Assembly (NCBI GenBank): GCA_033064195.1
Contig: JARBJD010000094.1
Span: 124,001 to 188,000, forward strand
From: Blattamonas nauphoetae
Lineage: Eukaryota > Preaxostyla > Oxymonadida
Length of the DNA stretch: 64,000 nucleotides
Direction: 5' to 3'
The translations under genes and the position numbers were made by a program. A model generated the notes under the pieces. It saw only the letters and a program-made list of their open reading frames with translations. It was not told the DNA's origin and ran no database searches. Shown one piece after another: positions 19,297 through 30,240 of this stretch (position 1 is its first letter; every line of letters starts with the position of its first letter).

Positions 19297-22200
19297 TCAT
19301 GATCGGAGTCGTTTCAGCCATAGCACGACAATGAATTGATTCTGAAAGGAAGTTGTGATTCCGAGGCAGATACGAGAAGGAATGGAAGTAAAGATCCCAG
19401 GCTGTTCCTCGTCGTCCACAAACAGTCGAGCTTCTCGAGTCGACATATTCACTCGAATCGCTGCTGTCTGTCCAACTCTCGTGAACTTCTTGTTTGTGCT
19501 TTCTGGCTTGAATTCTTTCCCTCGTTTCCACATCCCACCATTCCAAAGAGTGAAGTCACTACCAATCCCACTGTGATAGGCTCTACAACTCTTGAGTGTG
19601 GCATTTTCAGGAAGGGGATGTTGGAGGAAGACCCCAGGCTGCTCCACATCGTCAATCAAGAGTCTAGCTTGTCTCGTCCTCATGTTCACTCGAATTGCTG
19701 CTGTTTGCCCAAGTCGATCACACTTCTTGTTTTTTGCGGCCGATTCCACTTCGACTTCATGCCACATGCCTCCATTCCAAAGATCGAAATCGCCACCACA
19801 TGCTTCTCCGTATGATCCACAACATGTGAGAACAGCCTTTTCAGGAAGGGGAAGTCTGAGGAATCCAAGACCTGAAAAGATGAGAAGAGAGATGAACATA
19901 CTCACCTGCATGAATGTGTTTTCGCTTGCTCTGATTTTGAGTTCCCACTCTCCTTCGTCGATTGGAAATGTGAATGCTGTTCTCCACGGATTGGAGCTTG
20001 GAGTGACAATGATTTGTGTGAGAGTGGTTGGAGAGAGTGTGTGAACATTTCTATTGTGTGTTCGGAGTGATTCTGTTCCAATCCAAATCGGAAGACCTTT
20101 CAGTTGTTGTTTCATTTGGTCGTTGTCCAATTTCAGAGTTCGCCTGGCCTCAAGCGCAGACTGTTCAACGTCATCATTTCCTCGAAGTCGCTTGAGCCAC
20201 ATCACGTCAACTGATTGATCATCTTCATCGAATCCTGTTGTGATTGCGAGACAAAGAGGAGAAGGGATGTCAGTGAAGATCCCGGGCTGTTGCTCATCGT
20301 CCACAAACAGTCTTGCTTCTCTCGTCGACATATTCACTCGAATCGCTGTCGTCTGTCCATCATATCCACTCCATCTGTTTGTTCCTGCTGGTTTGTATTC
20401 TTTCCCAGAGCGCCACATCCTTCCATTGTAAAGAAGAAAAGCGCCGCCACTTTCATCGTTGTAGTCTCCACAACTCCCATGTGTATCGTCGATGGAAAGT
20501 GGGTATAGGAGGAAGCCAAGGACTGAAAAGATGAAATGATAAAAATGACACACGCACATCCGAAAAGGTACTGTCATTTGCTCTGATTTGGAGTTCCCAC
20601 TCTCCTTCGTCAATCGGAAAAGTGAATGCTGTTCTCCACGGGTCGTCTGGTGTAGTAGCATGGATTTGTGTGAGAGTGGTTGGAGTTAGTTTATGAGTAG
20701 ATGTGTCGAGTGTTTGGAGAGACTTTGTTCCAATCCAAATCGGAAGACCAGCCAGCTGCAGTTTCAACTTGTCGTGTTCCAATTTCAAAGTTTGTCTGCC
20801 TTCGAGCGCTGATTGTTCAACGTCATCATTTCCACGACGTTGTTTGAGCCACAGCACTTCAATCGATGTATCCTGTTGGTGTGTTGTGATTCCGAGGCAG
20901 AGAGGAGAAGGGATGTCAGTGAAGATCCCAGGCTGTTCCTCCTCGTCCACCAACAGTCGAGCTTCTCTCTTCCACATGTTCACCCGAATCGCTGCTGTCT
21001 GCCCGACTCTATCACACTTCTTGTTTGTTCCTGCTGGCTTGAATTCTTTCGCAGAGTGCCACATCCTTCCATTAGAAAGAATGAAATTACCCCCAATTCC
21101 ACTGTAATAATTGCCACACGCATTGAATGTGGCCTTTTCAGGAAGAGGATGTCTGAGGAATCCAAGACCTGAAAAGGTGAGAAGAGAAAAGAACACACCC
21201 ACCCTGATGAAAGTGCTTTGATTTACTCTGATTTTGAGTTCCCACTCTCCCTCGTCGATCGGATGAGTGAATGCTGTTCTTAACGGTTCTTCTTCTGGAG
21301 TGGCGATGATTTGTGTGAGAGTGGTTGGAGTGAGTTTGTGAGCAATTCTGTCGAGTGTTTGGAGAGACTTGGTTCCAATCCAAATCGGAAGATCGGCGAG
21401 TTGGTGATTCAATTCATCGTTTTCCAATTTCAGAACTCTCATTTCTTCAACAAGAACTCTGATCGCATTCTCGGATCCTTGCAGTTCATCGTGCCCTCGA
21501 AGTCGTTTCAGCCACATCACTTCGACCGACTGAGACTCAATTTGGAAACCGGTTGTGATTCCGAGGCAAAGAGGAGAAGGAATGTTGGTGAAGATCCCAG
21601 GCTGTTCCTCGTCGTCCACGAACAATCGAGCTTCTTTCGTCCACATGTTCACTCGAATCGCTGCTGTCTGCCCAACTAACTTGCACTTTTTGTTTGTTCC
21701 TGCTGGCTTGATTTCGTTTCCTTTCCACATTTGTCCGTTCCAAAGAACGAACTCACCTCCAATCCCACCATGAAAGGTTCCACATGACTTTTGTGTGGCA
21801 TTATCAGGAAGAGGGTGTCTGATAAAGCCAAGCACTGAGAAGATGAGAAGAAAGAAGAACACACTCAGATTCGGTTCGTAATCGATAACCCGGATTTTGA
21901 GTTCCCACTCTCCCTCAGCAATGGGAAGAGTGAAGGCTGTTCTGAACGGATTGTTCTTGGGATGGATGATGATGTGGTCGATTGTGGTTGGAGTGAGTTT
22001 GTGAGCTGTTCTGTCGATTGTTTTTAGAGACTCTGTTCCAACCCAAATGGGAAGGATGGCCAGTTGGCGAGACCTGACTTCATTCTTTTTTCGTTCCTGT
22101 TCAACAAATCCTTTTCGTCGTTCGTCGTTCAATCTGATGATTTCCCTTTCTGACTTTCTCAACTCTCTTTCCAATTTCATTCTTTTCCTTCGCTCATCCT

Positions 22201-23210
22201 CCGCTCGTTCTTTTTCTTCTCTCCATCTTCTTCTTTCGTCTCGTTCCCTCTCGATTCTCCTCTTCTCCTCATTCTTTCTGTGCAAGTCTCCCTCTTGCAG
22301 TTGTCCCTCGTTCTCCAAATCGCCATTCTCTCCCTCACATTGTCCTCCCTTTTCTTCCATCATTTTCATCCTTTCTTTGAGTATTCTTTTCTTCTTTCTT
22401 TCCGAAGCCAACTCCCTTTCGAGTGTTGTGATTCGCTCTTCCGTGGTTGCAAGTGATTCTTGTATTTCTTCGATTGTTGGTGAGTTCCCTTCTCTCATTT
22501 TCCATCGATCCACTTCTTCCTTCTCCATCCCTTCTTTCATCTTTTTCCTTTCTGTTTCTCCCTTCTCTTCCCCCACTTGTTCATGTTTCTCATAATCCTG
22601 ATTCAAATCATGACTTCGTGATTCGATTTCAGTTTCGTGTTGATAGATTTCCGAGTTTCCTGTTTTCTGCTTTTCTTTTTCCAAATCATGTTGCAAATCA
22701 TTGATTTGTGATTCCAGTTCCATTTTGTGCTTAATTGTGTTCGAGAGTCGCGTTTCAGATTTTGTGAGTGATTGTTCTATCGAATGGAATTCTTCTGTCT
22801 CCTCAAGCATGAAAGGTCCATCGGGGAGGGAATCTAACGTTGCAAGGAAATTGTTGATTCGAAGACACCCCTTCGTGGTGAAAGTTGGATTCTGGGAGAT
22901 GGTGGAGAGAGATGAGTGGAGAAGTCGTTTGTTCGCCACAGAAACTTCCGAATCCGAAGCCAGCGTTATCATTCGCGACAGTTCATCCAAAAGTTTCATC
23001 AGGGTCGTTTCGTCTTTCCCATCCCAATCCCGAATCAGGAGTGGAATCTGATTCCAGAAACGCGTGTTCTCAATCACTGATACATTCGATCCCGATCTTG
23101 TCAATTCGTCCAACACCGATTCAATCGAGAAGGGTTTCTATGAAGGATCAATCAGAGATAATGACATCGTGAATGAAAAGGAAACAGACTGTCGATGTTG
23201 GTGCATTCAT
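19297..23210 (-). CDS. Coiled-coil protein with tandem SPRY-like units, six exons
   Basis: Six minus-strand exons are read: 23210-23190, 23137-21865, 21834-21199, 21168-20554, 20522-19902 and 19871-19297. They total 3,741 nt (exact multiple of three), giving 1,246 residues. Residues 1-115 are unrecognised; about 120-370 is a long, highly charged coiled coil. Four units of about 205 residues follow, each starting LPIWIGTKSLQT or similar, then EGEWELKIR, LGFLRHPLPE, VGQTAAIRVNM, EARLFVDDEEQPGIF and a final VMWLKRLRG. The second half of each unit matches the SPRY domain pattern. Units are separated by short coiled-coil linkers. Each unit has an intron at the same codon (30, 30, 31 and 30 nt), so the introns were copied with the units. 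The last unit is fused to part of a fifth: VEQPGVF runs straight into LQHPLPENATLKS near 19620. SPRY domains bind proteins; the ligand is unknown. There is no signal peptide, so it is probably cytoplasmic. Confidence 0.85.
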
Positions 23211-23610
23211 TAAAGAGTGATGCTGGGGAGGACGGAGATGAAAAAGAGAGGAGAGGAAAGAAGGTCATGAAATGATGTCAGGATAAAGTATGAGATACAT
23301 GATCAAAATCCCCGAACATTCTGTAGATCACAGATCAACTCACATTTATCTTTTTTTAGTGATATTGTTCGGTTTATGTCGGGTTCGTTAAGCTAGATCA
23401 TCGAATGAATTCGATTTGAATGTGGATTTGCAGCAAAAAGGTTGAAAGACATCGAGAACGGATATTTCGTGTGTTCGTGTGGGTTGGATCAGAAACTCGT
23501 CAATCTCTCTCGCCATTCACCGGAGTCCCCAATGTTTCAAAACCACATCTGGGCGAGACAGTGATCGAACATACCTGTGCTACTCCGGAAAGTGAAATAG
23601 AAGAGAGAGA
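23211..23610. other. Intergenic, 400 bp, between divergent genes
   Basis: This is the space between the starts of the minus-strand SPRY-repeat gene and the plus-strand SPRY remnant. It should hold promoters for both. I see no kinase-like remains, RNA gene or recognisable motif in it. Confidence 0.5.
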
Positions 23611-24423
23611 ATGAGAATTGTCAAAAACTTCGAGCACATAATTCATCCTTCACTCGAAAATAAGTTCACTTCTTTTCAACGTCAGGTTCAGCCTGCACCC
23701 GCTCTTGGTGGAAATCTGGTGAGACCTAGTCAGACTCTGCCACAACATTTGGAGAAACAATGTCCAGTTCTCCCGCCTCCCATTGGAGCGCCACCAAAGT
23801 ATCTTCCGGCAAACCCAATTCGAACTTCACCACCTCCAGCAACACAAGAAACTGTGACATCGTCTCAAATTGAAAGCACCGCGATCGAACTATTCGACCG
23901 AAGAAGTTGGTCAGTGTCTGAAAACGTCTTCACAAAAGCAAAGTCGAGTCATGAATCGCTTCTCTCGTTTGAGTTTGAAGCAGTTGTGGCTCGGATGTCA
24001 CTCACTATCAGAAACCAGCCTGAAGACCACAATTTCGTTGTTGGAATTGTCTCGTCCAGTCTGAGCACCGACGCGCTCACAAACGATTTTTCGCAGCTGA
24101 AGGGAGGAGCTGGATGGAATATGCATTCAAAATATCGAGCTTCCGTGCAGAACCGAAAGACGTCATTCAGCGGATATGCGTGTGAGAAAGGAAGAGAGGG
24201 ACAGCGAGCGGTGTTGGAGGCAGATGGAAGAGAAGGAAAACGAACACTGAAACTGTCGCAAGATGGAGAGACACAGCCAATCTACTTCTCGAACATCCCA
24301 GTTCCCTTCCGATTCGCTGTGTACATCTACGATGAGGAGGGTGCTGTTGAGATTGAGTCAGTTGAAGTTGTGTCCGAGCCGCAGATGGTTGGAGGAACGA
24401 TTCCGATCGAGATGGATGAATAA
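23611..24423 (+). pseudogene. SPRY-only remnant of the kinase-SPRY family
   Basis: The open frame has 270 residues. Its beginning translates a string (about 23651-23680, AAAATAAGTTCACTTCTTTT) that in the two downstream kinase-SPRY genes lies in the untranslated leader. It then passes directly into a Pro-rich linker (PPPATQETVTSSQ) and a complete SPRY-like domain (FEFEAVVARMSLTIR, FVVGIVSSSLS, QRAVLEADGREGKRTLKL, SNIPVPFRFAVYIY) ending VSEPQMVGGTIPIEMDE. The kinase and coiled-coil parts are absent. The simplest reading is a family copy that lost everything between leader and linker. It might still make a short SPRY protein, so pseudogene is a judgement. Its SPRY end is closer to the 27682 copy (SEPQMVGGTIP) than to the 24959 copy (KEPLLDGGTIP). 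Confidence 0.6.
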
Positions 24424-24871
24424 TGCTTCACACACGACTTCGTCATTTTATCTTTCTGTTCTATCTTCATTATTCCTTTCACACACCCAGAAACAGTCGA
24501 CAGTGTTATCATATGTCTTTGTTTGTTCAAGTAAACGATTATCATCTGTTTTCTTGAGTTTTTCTGTAAACGAGACTTCACTGACTTACTGGTTGAATAG
24601 AACCAATCAAGAAACTCCGATCATCGACATAACGGAATTTTCGCAACTAGAAGAGATTATAACTCTATGACTTGAGTGTTTAGTGACGTTCTATGGATCC
24701 AACCGTCACTTTCTGCTCAAGAAGACCGCTCTATAAACAGCTAAAGACGAGAAGGGAGAGAAACTGAATTTGGACAAAAACGTCGGTGACACAAGCTTAA
24801 TTCGTTCATGAAACACAGAATGGAAGAGAGAACGACTGACGAAACAGGAAATATACCATACTCAGCCAATC
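24424..24871. other. Intergenic, 448 bp, upstream of first kinase-SPRY gene
   Basis: It holds the 3' flank of the SPRY remnant and the promoter side of the next gene. A string near 24667-24700 (ACTTGAGTGTT, then TGGATCC and AACC) recurs near 30195-30230 upstream of the beta-helix receptor gene. Nothing else was recognised. Confidence 0.4.
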
Positions 24872-24908
24872 CATCCAACACTCAAAAATAAGTTCACTTC
24901 TTTTCCAC
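24872..24908 (+). promoter_or_regulatory. Conserved leader string of the kinase-SPRY family, copy 1
   Basis: The string around CAAAAATAAGTTCACTTC lies 51-87 bp before the kinase start codon. It recurs exactly at 27595-27631 and in close form at 23643-23680 before the otherwise diverged SPRY remnant. Survival in the diverged copy hints at a promoter or 5'-leader role; this is inference. Confidence 0.35.
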
Positions 24909-24909
24909 A

Positions 24910-24969
24910 ATGGGAGGATCCTCCATCCAACAGTTTCTCATCGAGCCGAACTCCCGAAATGGCGACTAA
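24910..24969 (+). promoter_or_regulatory. Upstream ORF overlapping the kinase start
   Basis: An ATG at 24910 opens a 19-codon frame (MGGSSIQQFLIEPNSRNGD) that ends at TAA 24967-24969, overlapping the presumed main start at 24959 in another frame. If the leader is transcribed, this could damp translation of the kinase. An identical one lies at 27633-27692, but the two copies are too recent for that to count as conservation. Confidence 0.35.
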
Positions 24970-27326
24970 AATCGAAGTTCCCGACGGATGTATGTTTCTC
25001 TCCTGCCTTTGACTGATTGTTGATGTGTTCTTGTTTGAATAGATTCGATGGTGAAACCACTGAGCTCCGGAGGGTTCGGAAGTGTGATAGAAATGATGGA
25101 GAAATCGTCAAAAGAACATTATGCGGCAAAGATGATTCCGTTCGTGACAGCAAAAGACACGGAACGGATAGATCGTGAAGTTAATCGACTTCGAAAGTTC
25201 GATCATCCCGGAATCGTGAAGCTGAAGGACGTGTTGTCGATGGGGAACCTGAAAGTGCTTGTGATGGAGCTGGGCGGGCAGTCGCTTGCGGACATTGTGA
25301 AAGACTACACGGAAAGGAAAGTTCTGATGCCTCGCGATGTTTGTTCTTGTTTGATGATTCTTTGTTATTCTTCGTTCTTTTGTTGAATATTTGCCAATCT
25401 TTCCCTCTTTTCTTCTTCATATCTGATTGACATGCACTGTGGTGGTTTTCAGGTTGTTTATCGAGTGATGATGGATATTTCGTCGGCGCTTCATGAAATG
25501 CACAACCACAAGAGTGGCTCGACGGCGCATGGAGATGTGAAGATGGAGAACATTCTATTGTTCGCTGGTGGACACTTCAAACTGTGTTTGTCCTTTTCTC
25601 CTTTCGCTTTTTCTTGCACTTCCTGCCTTTGTTTCTTTTCTCCACTTTTCCATCATTTTTCTCGTACTCTTCATTAATTCTTTGCTTTTTCCTGTGACTT
25701 CTTTTTTATTTTGTTCATATCATGGGAATTCAGGTGATTTGGGAGCGGCAGAATCGGAAGACGTGAGCAGCACGCGTTCGGTGATGTCTCAACTGTATGT
25801 GTCGCCAGAACGACTGGAATCGGACACTGGAAAGGCGACGTGCGCGTCGGATGTGTGGGCGTTGGGGATCGTTCTGCACTGGCTTCTGTTTGGAGAACCG
25901 CCGTTCAAGGGTCAGAACCCAGTGAAATTGATTCGGGAGATCTCGACATTCAAGGCATCGATGATTGGTGAGAAATGTGGAGGGGATGAGCGAGCGCTTC
26001 TGATGCGGATGTTAGACGAGGTTTGATTCGTATCTTGAATTCTCATTCTTCACCCTTCTCTTCTCTTTTTTTTCTTCATTTTCTTTATTTTATATTAATT
26101 CGTATTTTCTGTGATGACCTGCTCAGAATGAAAAGACTCGAGTGACGAGCAGTCAATTGTGTTCGTCTGGCGTGTTTCGTTGCATTGTGAACACGACATC
26201 AGCACTTTGGAAAATCAAAGACGCCGACGACAAAGAATACCAATCCGAAAAAGAGAAATCGAAGGGTCCAGGCCAAAAACTCGAAATGGACAAGATCACG
26301 CGTGAGCGAGATGAAGAGAGGATGAAGCGAATGGAAATTGAAAGAAAAATAGAAATCGAACAAAGCGCGCGGAAGCAAGATCAAGACAAGATCAAGCGAA
26401 TGGAAGCCGAATTGAAAGGCCTGAAAGAGCAACTCGCGAAATCAGAATCGGAAAGAAAAGAAAGTCAGACCAATTCGGAAAAGGCAAGAAAAGCGGAAGT
26501 TGCGAAATCGACGAACCAGGAGCAAGAGCAGAAGAGCAATGCAATGAAGCAACTTCAGTCTCAATATCGCCCAGCATTTGGAGTGAATCTGAAGCCCACC
26601 CAAGCTCAGCCTCCACTCCAAGCAAGACAGGGAACTGTGACATCATCTCAGACTGGAGTGACAGCGAAGACCACTCCAGCTGTGCCTGTGCAATCTTCGT
26701 CTCAACCGGCGCCCGTCGCGAATGACGATCAGCCACTGCCTCCCCCACCTCCTCCACCTCCACCATCGACTTTACTTGGAGCTGCAACGATCCAATTCTA
26801 CGACCGCGGACAATGGGACGCCACAGGTCCCGTCTTCATGAAAAACGGAGAATATGACACTTCGCTTCTTTCGTTCGAATTTGGTGAAGTTGTAGCGCGG
26901 CTGTCTCTTGCAATCAGATGTGGGGCACATGGATCTTTCTTCGTCGGGATTACGTCGTCCAATCTGAGCAAGAAGGCTCTCTCCGGAACCTCTCCCGGAT
27001 GGGAGGGAGGAGCAGGATGGGATTTGTTTCCAGCTTTTCGATGTACCTTTCACAACAAGAGACGGACAAGACCCGAATCAACCTGTTTGGGAGGAAAACA
27101 GGGACAGCGAGTGGTGTTGGAGGCAGATGGACGAGAAGGAAAGCGAACATTGAAACTGTCGCAAGATGGAAAGACACAGCCAACCTTCTTCACAAACATC
27201 CCAGTTCCCTTCAGATTCGCTATATCCCTCCTGTCACCAGGAGATGCAGTTGATATTGAGTCGATTAAAGTTGTCAAAGAGCCACTTTTGGATGGAGGAA
27301 CGATTCCTACCAAAATGGAGAACTAA
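24959..27326 (+). CDS. Protein kinase with C-terminal SPRY domain, copy 1
   Basis: Five exons are read: 24959-24989, 25043-25338, 25453-25585, 25734-26020 and 26127-27326. They total 1,947 nt, giving 648 residues. Residues about 10-260 are a Ser/Thr-type kinase: glycine loop SSGGFGSV, lysine in YAAKMI, HGDVKMENIL in place of HRD (the Arg is Gly, so a non-RD kinase, but Asp, Lys and Asn remain), CDLG in place of DFG, YVSPE for APE, and DVWALGIVL. Catalytic residues are thus present. A charged coiled coil (about 280-340) and a Gln/Pro-rich linker with a run of prolines follow. The SPRY-like domain spans about 460-640 (FEFGEVVARLSLAIR, QRVVLEADGREGKRTLKL, TNIPVPFRFAI). There is no signal peptide or membrane segment. 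The start at 24959 is chosen because the short first exon joins the kinase in frame (GYSMVKPLSSGG). Confidence 0.88.
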
Positions 27327-27594
27327 GGCGAAACATACCACTTCATGCTTTCCACTGTTGAATGGTGCTCCCGTGTTGAAATGTAAAATCATCGAATCAC
27401 ATTCTGTGTTTGGTAATGAACCGGTTCCTCACTTTCCGCTCAAAAAGATCTCTCAGGAAACAGCTGAAGACGAGTAGGGAGAGAAAAGGACGTTAGACAA
27501 ACACGGCAGTGTCACAAGCTGAATTCATTCATGAAACTCAGAATTGAAGAGAGAGTGATTGATGAAAACGGAAACATACCATACTCAGCCAATC
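27327..27594. other. Intergenic between the two kinase-SPRY copies
   Basis: About 270 bp separate the first copy's TAA from the second copy's leader string. The last 110 bp are partly similar to 24745-24852, showing that the duplicated unit once included upstream flank. No other feature is seen. Confidence 0.5.
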
Positions 27595-29035
27595 CATCCA
27601 ACACTCAAAAATAAGTTCACTTCTTTTCCACAATGGGAGGATCCTCCATCCAACAGTTTCTCATCGAGCCGAACTCCCGAAATGGCGACTAAAATCGAAG
27701 TTCCCGACGGATGTATGTTTCTCTCCTGCCTTTGACTGATTGTTGATGTGTTCTTGTTTGAATAGATTCGATGGTGAAACCACTGAGCTCCGGAGGGTTC
27801 GGAAGTGTGATAGAAATGATGGAGAAATCGTCAAAAGAACATTATGCGGCAAAGATGATTCCGTTCGTGACAGCAAAAGACACGGAACGGATAGATCGTG
27901 AAGTTAATCGACTTCGAAAGTTCGATCATCCCGGAATCGTGAAGCTGAAGGACGTGTTGTCGATGGGGAACCTGAAAGTGCTTGTGATGGAGCTGGGCGG
28001 GCAGTCGCTTGCGGACATTGTGAAAGACTACACGGAAAGGAAAGTTCTGATGCCTCGCGATGTTTGTTCTTGTTTGATGATTCTTTGTTATTCTTCGTTC
28101 TTTTGTTGAATATTTGCCAATCTTTCCCTCTTTTCTTCTTCATATCTGATTGACATGCACTGTGGTGGTTTTCAGGTTGTTTATCGAGTGATGATGGATA
28201 TTTCGTCGGCGCTTCATGAAATGCACAACCACAAGAGTGGCTCGACGGCGCATGGAGATGTGAAGATGGAGAACATTCTATTGTTCGCTGGTGGACACTT
28301 CAAACTGTGTTTGTCCTTTTCTCCTTTCGCTTTTTCTTGCACTTCCTGCCTTTGTTTCTTTTCTCCACTTTTCCATCATTTTTCTCGTACTCTTCATTAA
28401 TTCTTTGCTTTTTCCTGTGACTTCTTTTTTATTTTGTTCATATCATGGGAATTCAGGTGATTTGGGAGCGGCAGAATCGGAAGACGTGAGCAGCACGCGT
28501 TCGGTGATGTCTCAACTGTATGTGTCGCCAGAACGACTGGAATCGGACACTGGAAAGGCGACGTGCGCGTCGGATGTGTGGGCGTTGGGGATCGTTCTGC
28601 ACTGGCTTCTGTTTGGAGAACCGCCGTTCAAGGGTCAGAACCCAGTGAAATTGATTCGGGAGATCTCGACATTCAAGGCATCGATGATTGGTGAGAAATG
28701 TGGAGGGGATGAGCGAGCGCTTCTGATGCGGATGTTAGACGAGGTTTGATTCGTATCTTGAATTCTCATTCTTCACCCTTCTCTTCTCTTTTTTTTCTTC
28801 ATTTTCTTTATTTTATATTAATTCGTATTTTCTGTGATGACCTGCTCAGAATGAAAAGACTCGAGTGACGAGCAGTCAATTGTGTTCGTCTGGCGTGTTT
28901 CGTTGCATTGTGAACACGACATCAGCACTTTGGAAAATCAAAGACGCCGACGACAAAGAATACCAATCCGAAAAAGAGAAATCGAAGGGTCCAGGCCAAA
29001 AACTCGAAATGGACAAGATCACGCGTGAGCGAGAT
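27576..29035 (+). repeat. Tandem duplication, copy 2 (kinase half), 1,460 bp
   Basis: This is the partner of 24853-26312, in direct orientation at an offset of 2,723 bp. Identity of introns as well as exons points to very recent duplication or gene conversion. Confidence 0.9.
27595..27631 (+). promoter_or_regulatory. Conserved leader string of the kinase-SPRY family, copy 2
   Basis: Same string as at 24872-24908, lying 51-87 bp before the start codon at 27682. A 19-codon upstream frame follows at 27633-27692 and overlaps that start. Confidence 0.35.
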
Positions 29036-30037
29036 CAGGAAAGGAAGAAGCGATTGGAAGCGGAACGAAACCTGGAGACGGAACAGAAAGCGCGGAAACA
29101 GGATCAGGAGAATATCGTGCGAATGGACGCCGAACTGAAAAGCCTGAAAGAGCAACTCGCGAAATCAGAATCAGAAAGAAAAGAAAGTCAGACCACTTCG
29201 GAATCGGCAAAAAAAGCGGAAGTTGCGAAATCGACGAACCAGGAGCAAGAGCAGAAGAGCATGGCAATGAAGCAACTTCAGTCTCAATATCGCCCAGCAT
29301 TTGGAGTGAATCTGAAGCCCACCCAAGCTCAGCCTCCACTCCAAGCAAGACAGGGAACTGTGACATCATCTCAGACTGGAGTGACAGCGAAGACCACTCC
29401 AGCTGTGCCTGTGCAATCTTCGTCTCAACCGGCGCCCGTAGCGAATGACGATCAGCCACTGCCTCCCCCACCATCAACATTGTGTGGGGCCGCAGCGGTC
29501 GACATGTTCGACAGAACTCTTTGGATAGTGTCTGAAAATGTCTTCTCAAGAACAAAGGACACTTTTAATGCTTCGATAGTGTCGTTTGAATTTGGTGAAG
29601 TTGTGGCTCGGCTGTCACTCACAATCGTTAAAGGAGCGGGCTACCAGTTCGCTGTTGGGATCGTCTCATCCAAGATAAGCAACAAGGCTCTTACTGAATA
29701 CTATCCTGACCTCAAAGGAGGAGCAGGATGGGATTTGTATCAAGAGGATCGTTTTTCCAGACAGAACGGGAAAAACTCAAACAGGCTTATGGCCTGTTTG
29801 AGAGGAAGACAGGGACAGCGAATAGTATTGGAGGCGGATGGACGAGAAGGAAAGCGAACATTGAAACTGTCACAAGATGGAGAGACACAACCAGTCTTCT
29901 TCACGAACATCCCAGTTCCCTTCCGATTCGCTGTCTGCGTCTGCGATGAGAACGATGCAGTTGAGATTAATTCAGTCGAAGTTGTGTCCGAGCCGCAGAT
30001 GGTTGGAGGAACGATTCCTGTCAGGATGGATGAATAA
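27682..30037 (+). CDS. Protein kinase with C-terminal SPRY domain, copy 2
   Basis: The exon plan is that of the 24959 copy shifted by 2,723 bp: 27682-27712, 27766-28061, 28176-28308, 28457-28743 and 28850-30037. They total 1,935 nt, giving 644 residues. The kinase half appears identical to copy 1. The coiled coil differs in a short patch (ERKKRLEAERNLETEQKARK), the Gln/Pro linker is nearly the same with a shorter proline run, and the SPRY domain is clearly different in sequence (TLWIVSENVFSRTKD, YQFAVGIVSSKIS, FRFAVCVCDEND). It keeps the shared core QRIVLEADGREGKRTLKL and ends SEPQMVGGTIPVRMDE, like the SPRY remnant at 23611. The gene therefore joins a near-identical kinase to a different recognition domain. 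Confidence 0.88.
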
Positions 30038-30240
30038 AACAAAGCATTCCACCTCACACCTTCAGTCTTTTTTTGTTCTCTCTTCCTTCTTCATTTCACA
30101 CACACTTAAACGCAGTCAAATGGTGTAAATGTCTCTTCTGTAAATTTGTCAAAAGTGGAAGTTTGACAACGAGAAGAGATGATAACCTAATCACTTGAGT
30201 GTTATGTGGTTTCAACTGGATCCGACCCTCTCTTCGGCCA

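Larger units (their letters stand above)
24853..26312 (+). repeat. Tandem duplication, copy 1 (kinase half), 1,460 bp
   Basis: This matches 27576-29035 at a constant offset of 2,723 bp. I saw no difference over exons, introns and leader. Similarity upstream is only partial, and downstream it breaks in the coiled-coil region, recovers in the linker and falls again in the SPRY domain. Confidence 0.9.
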
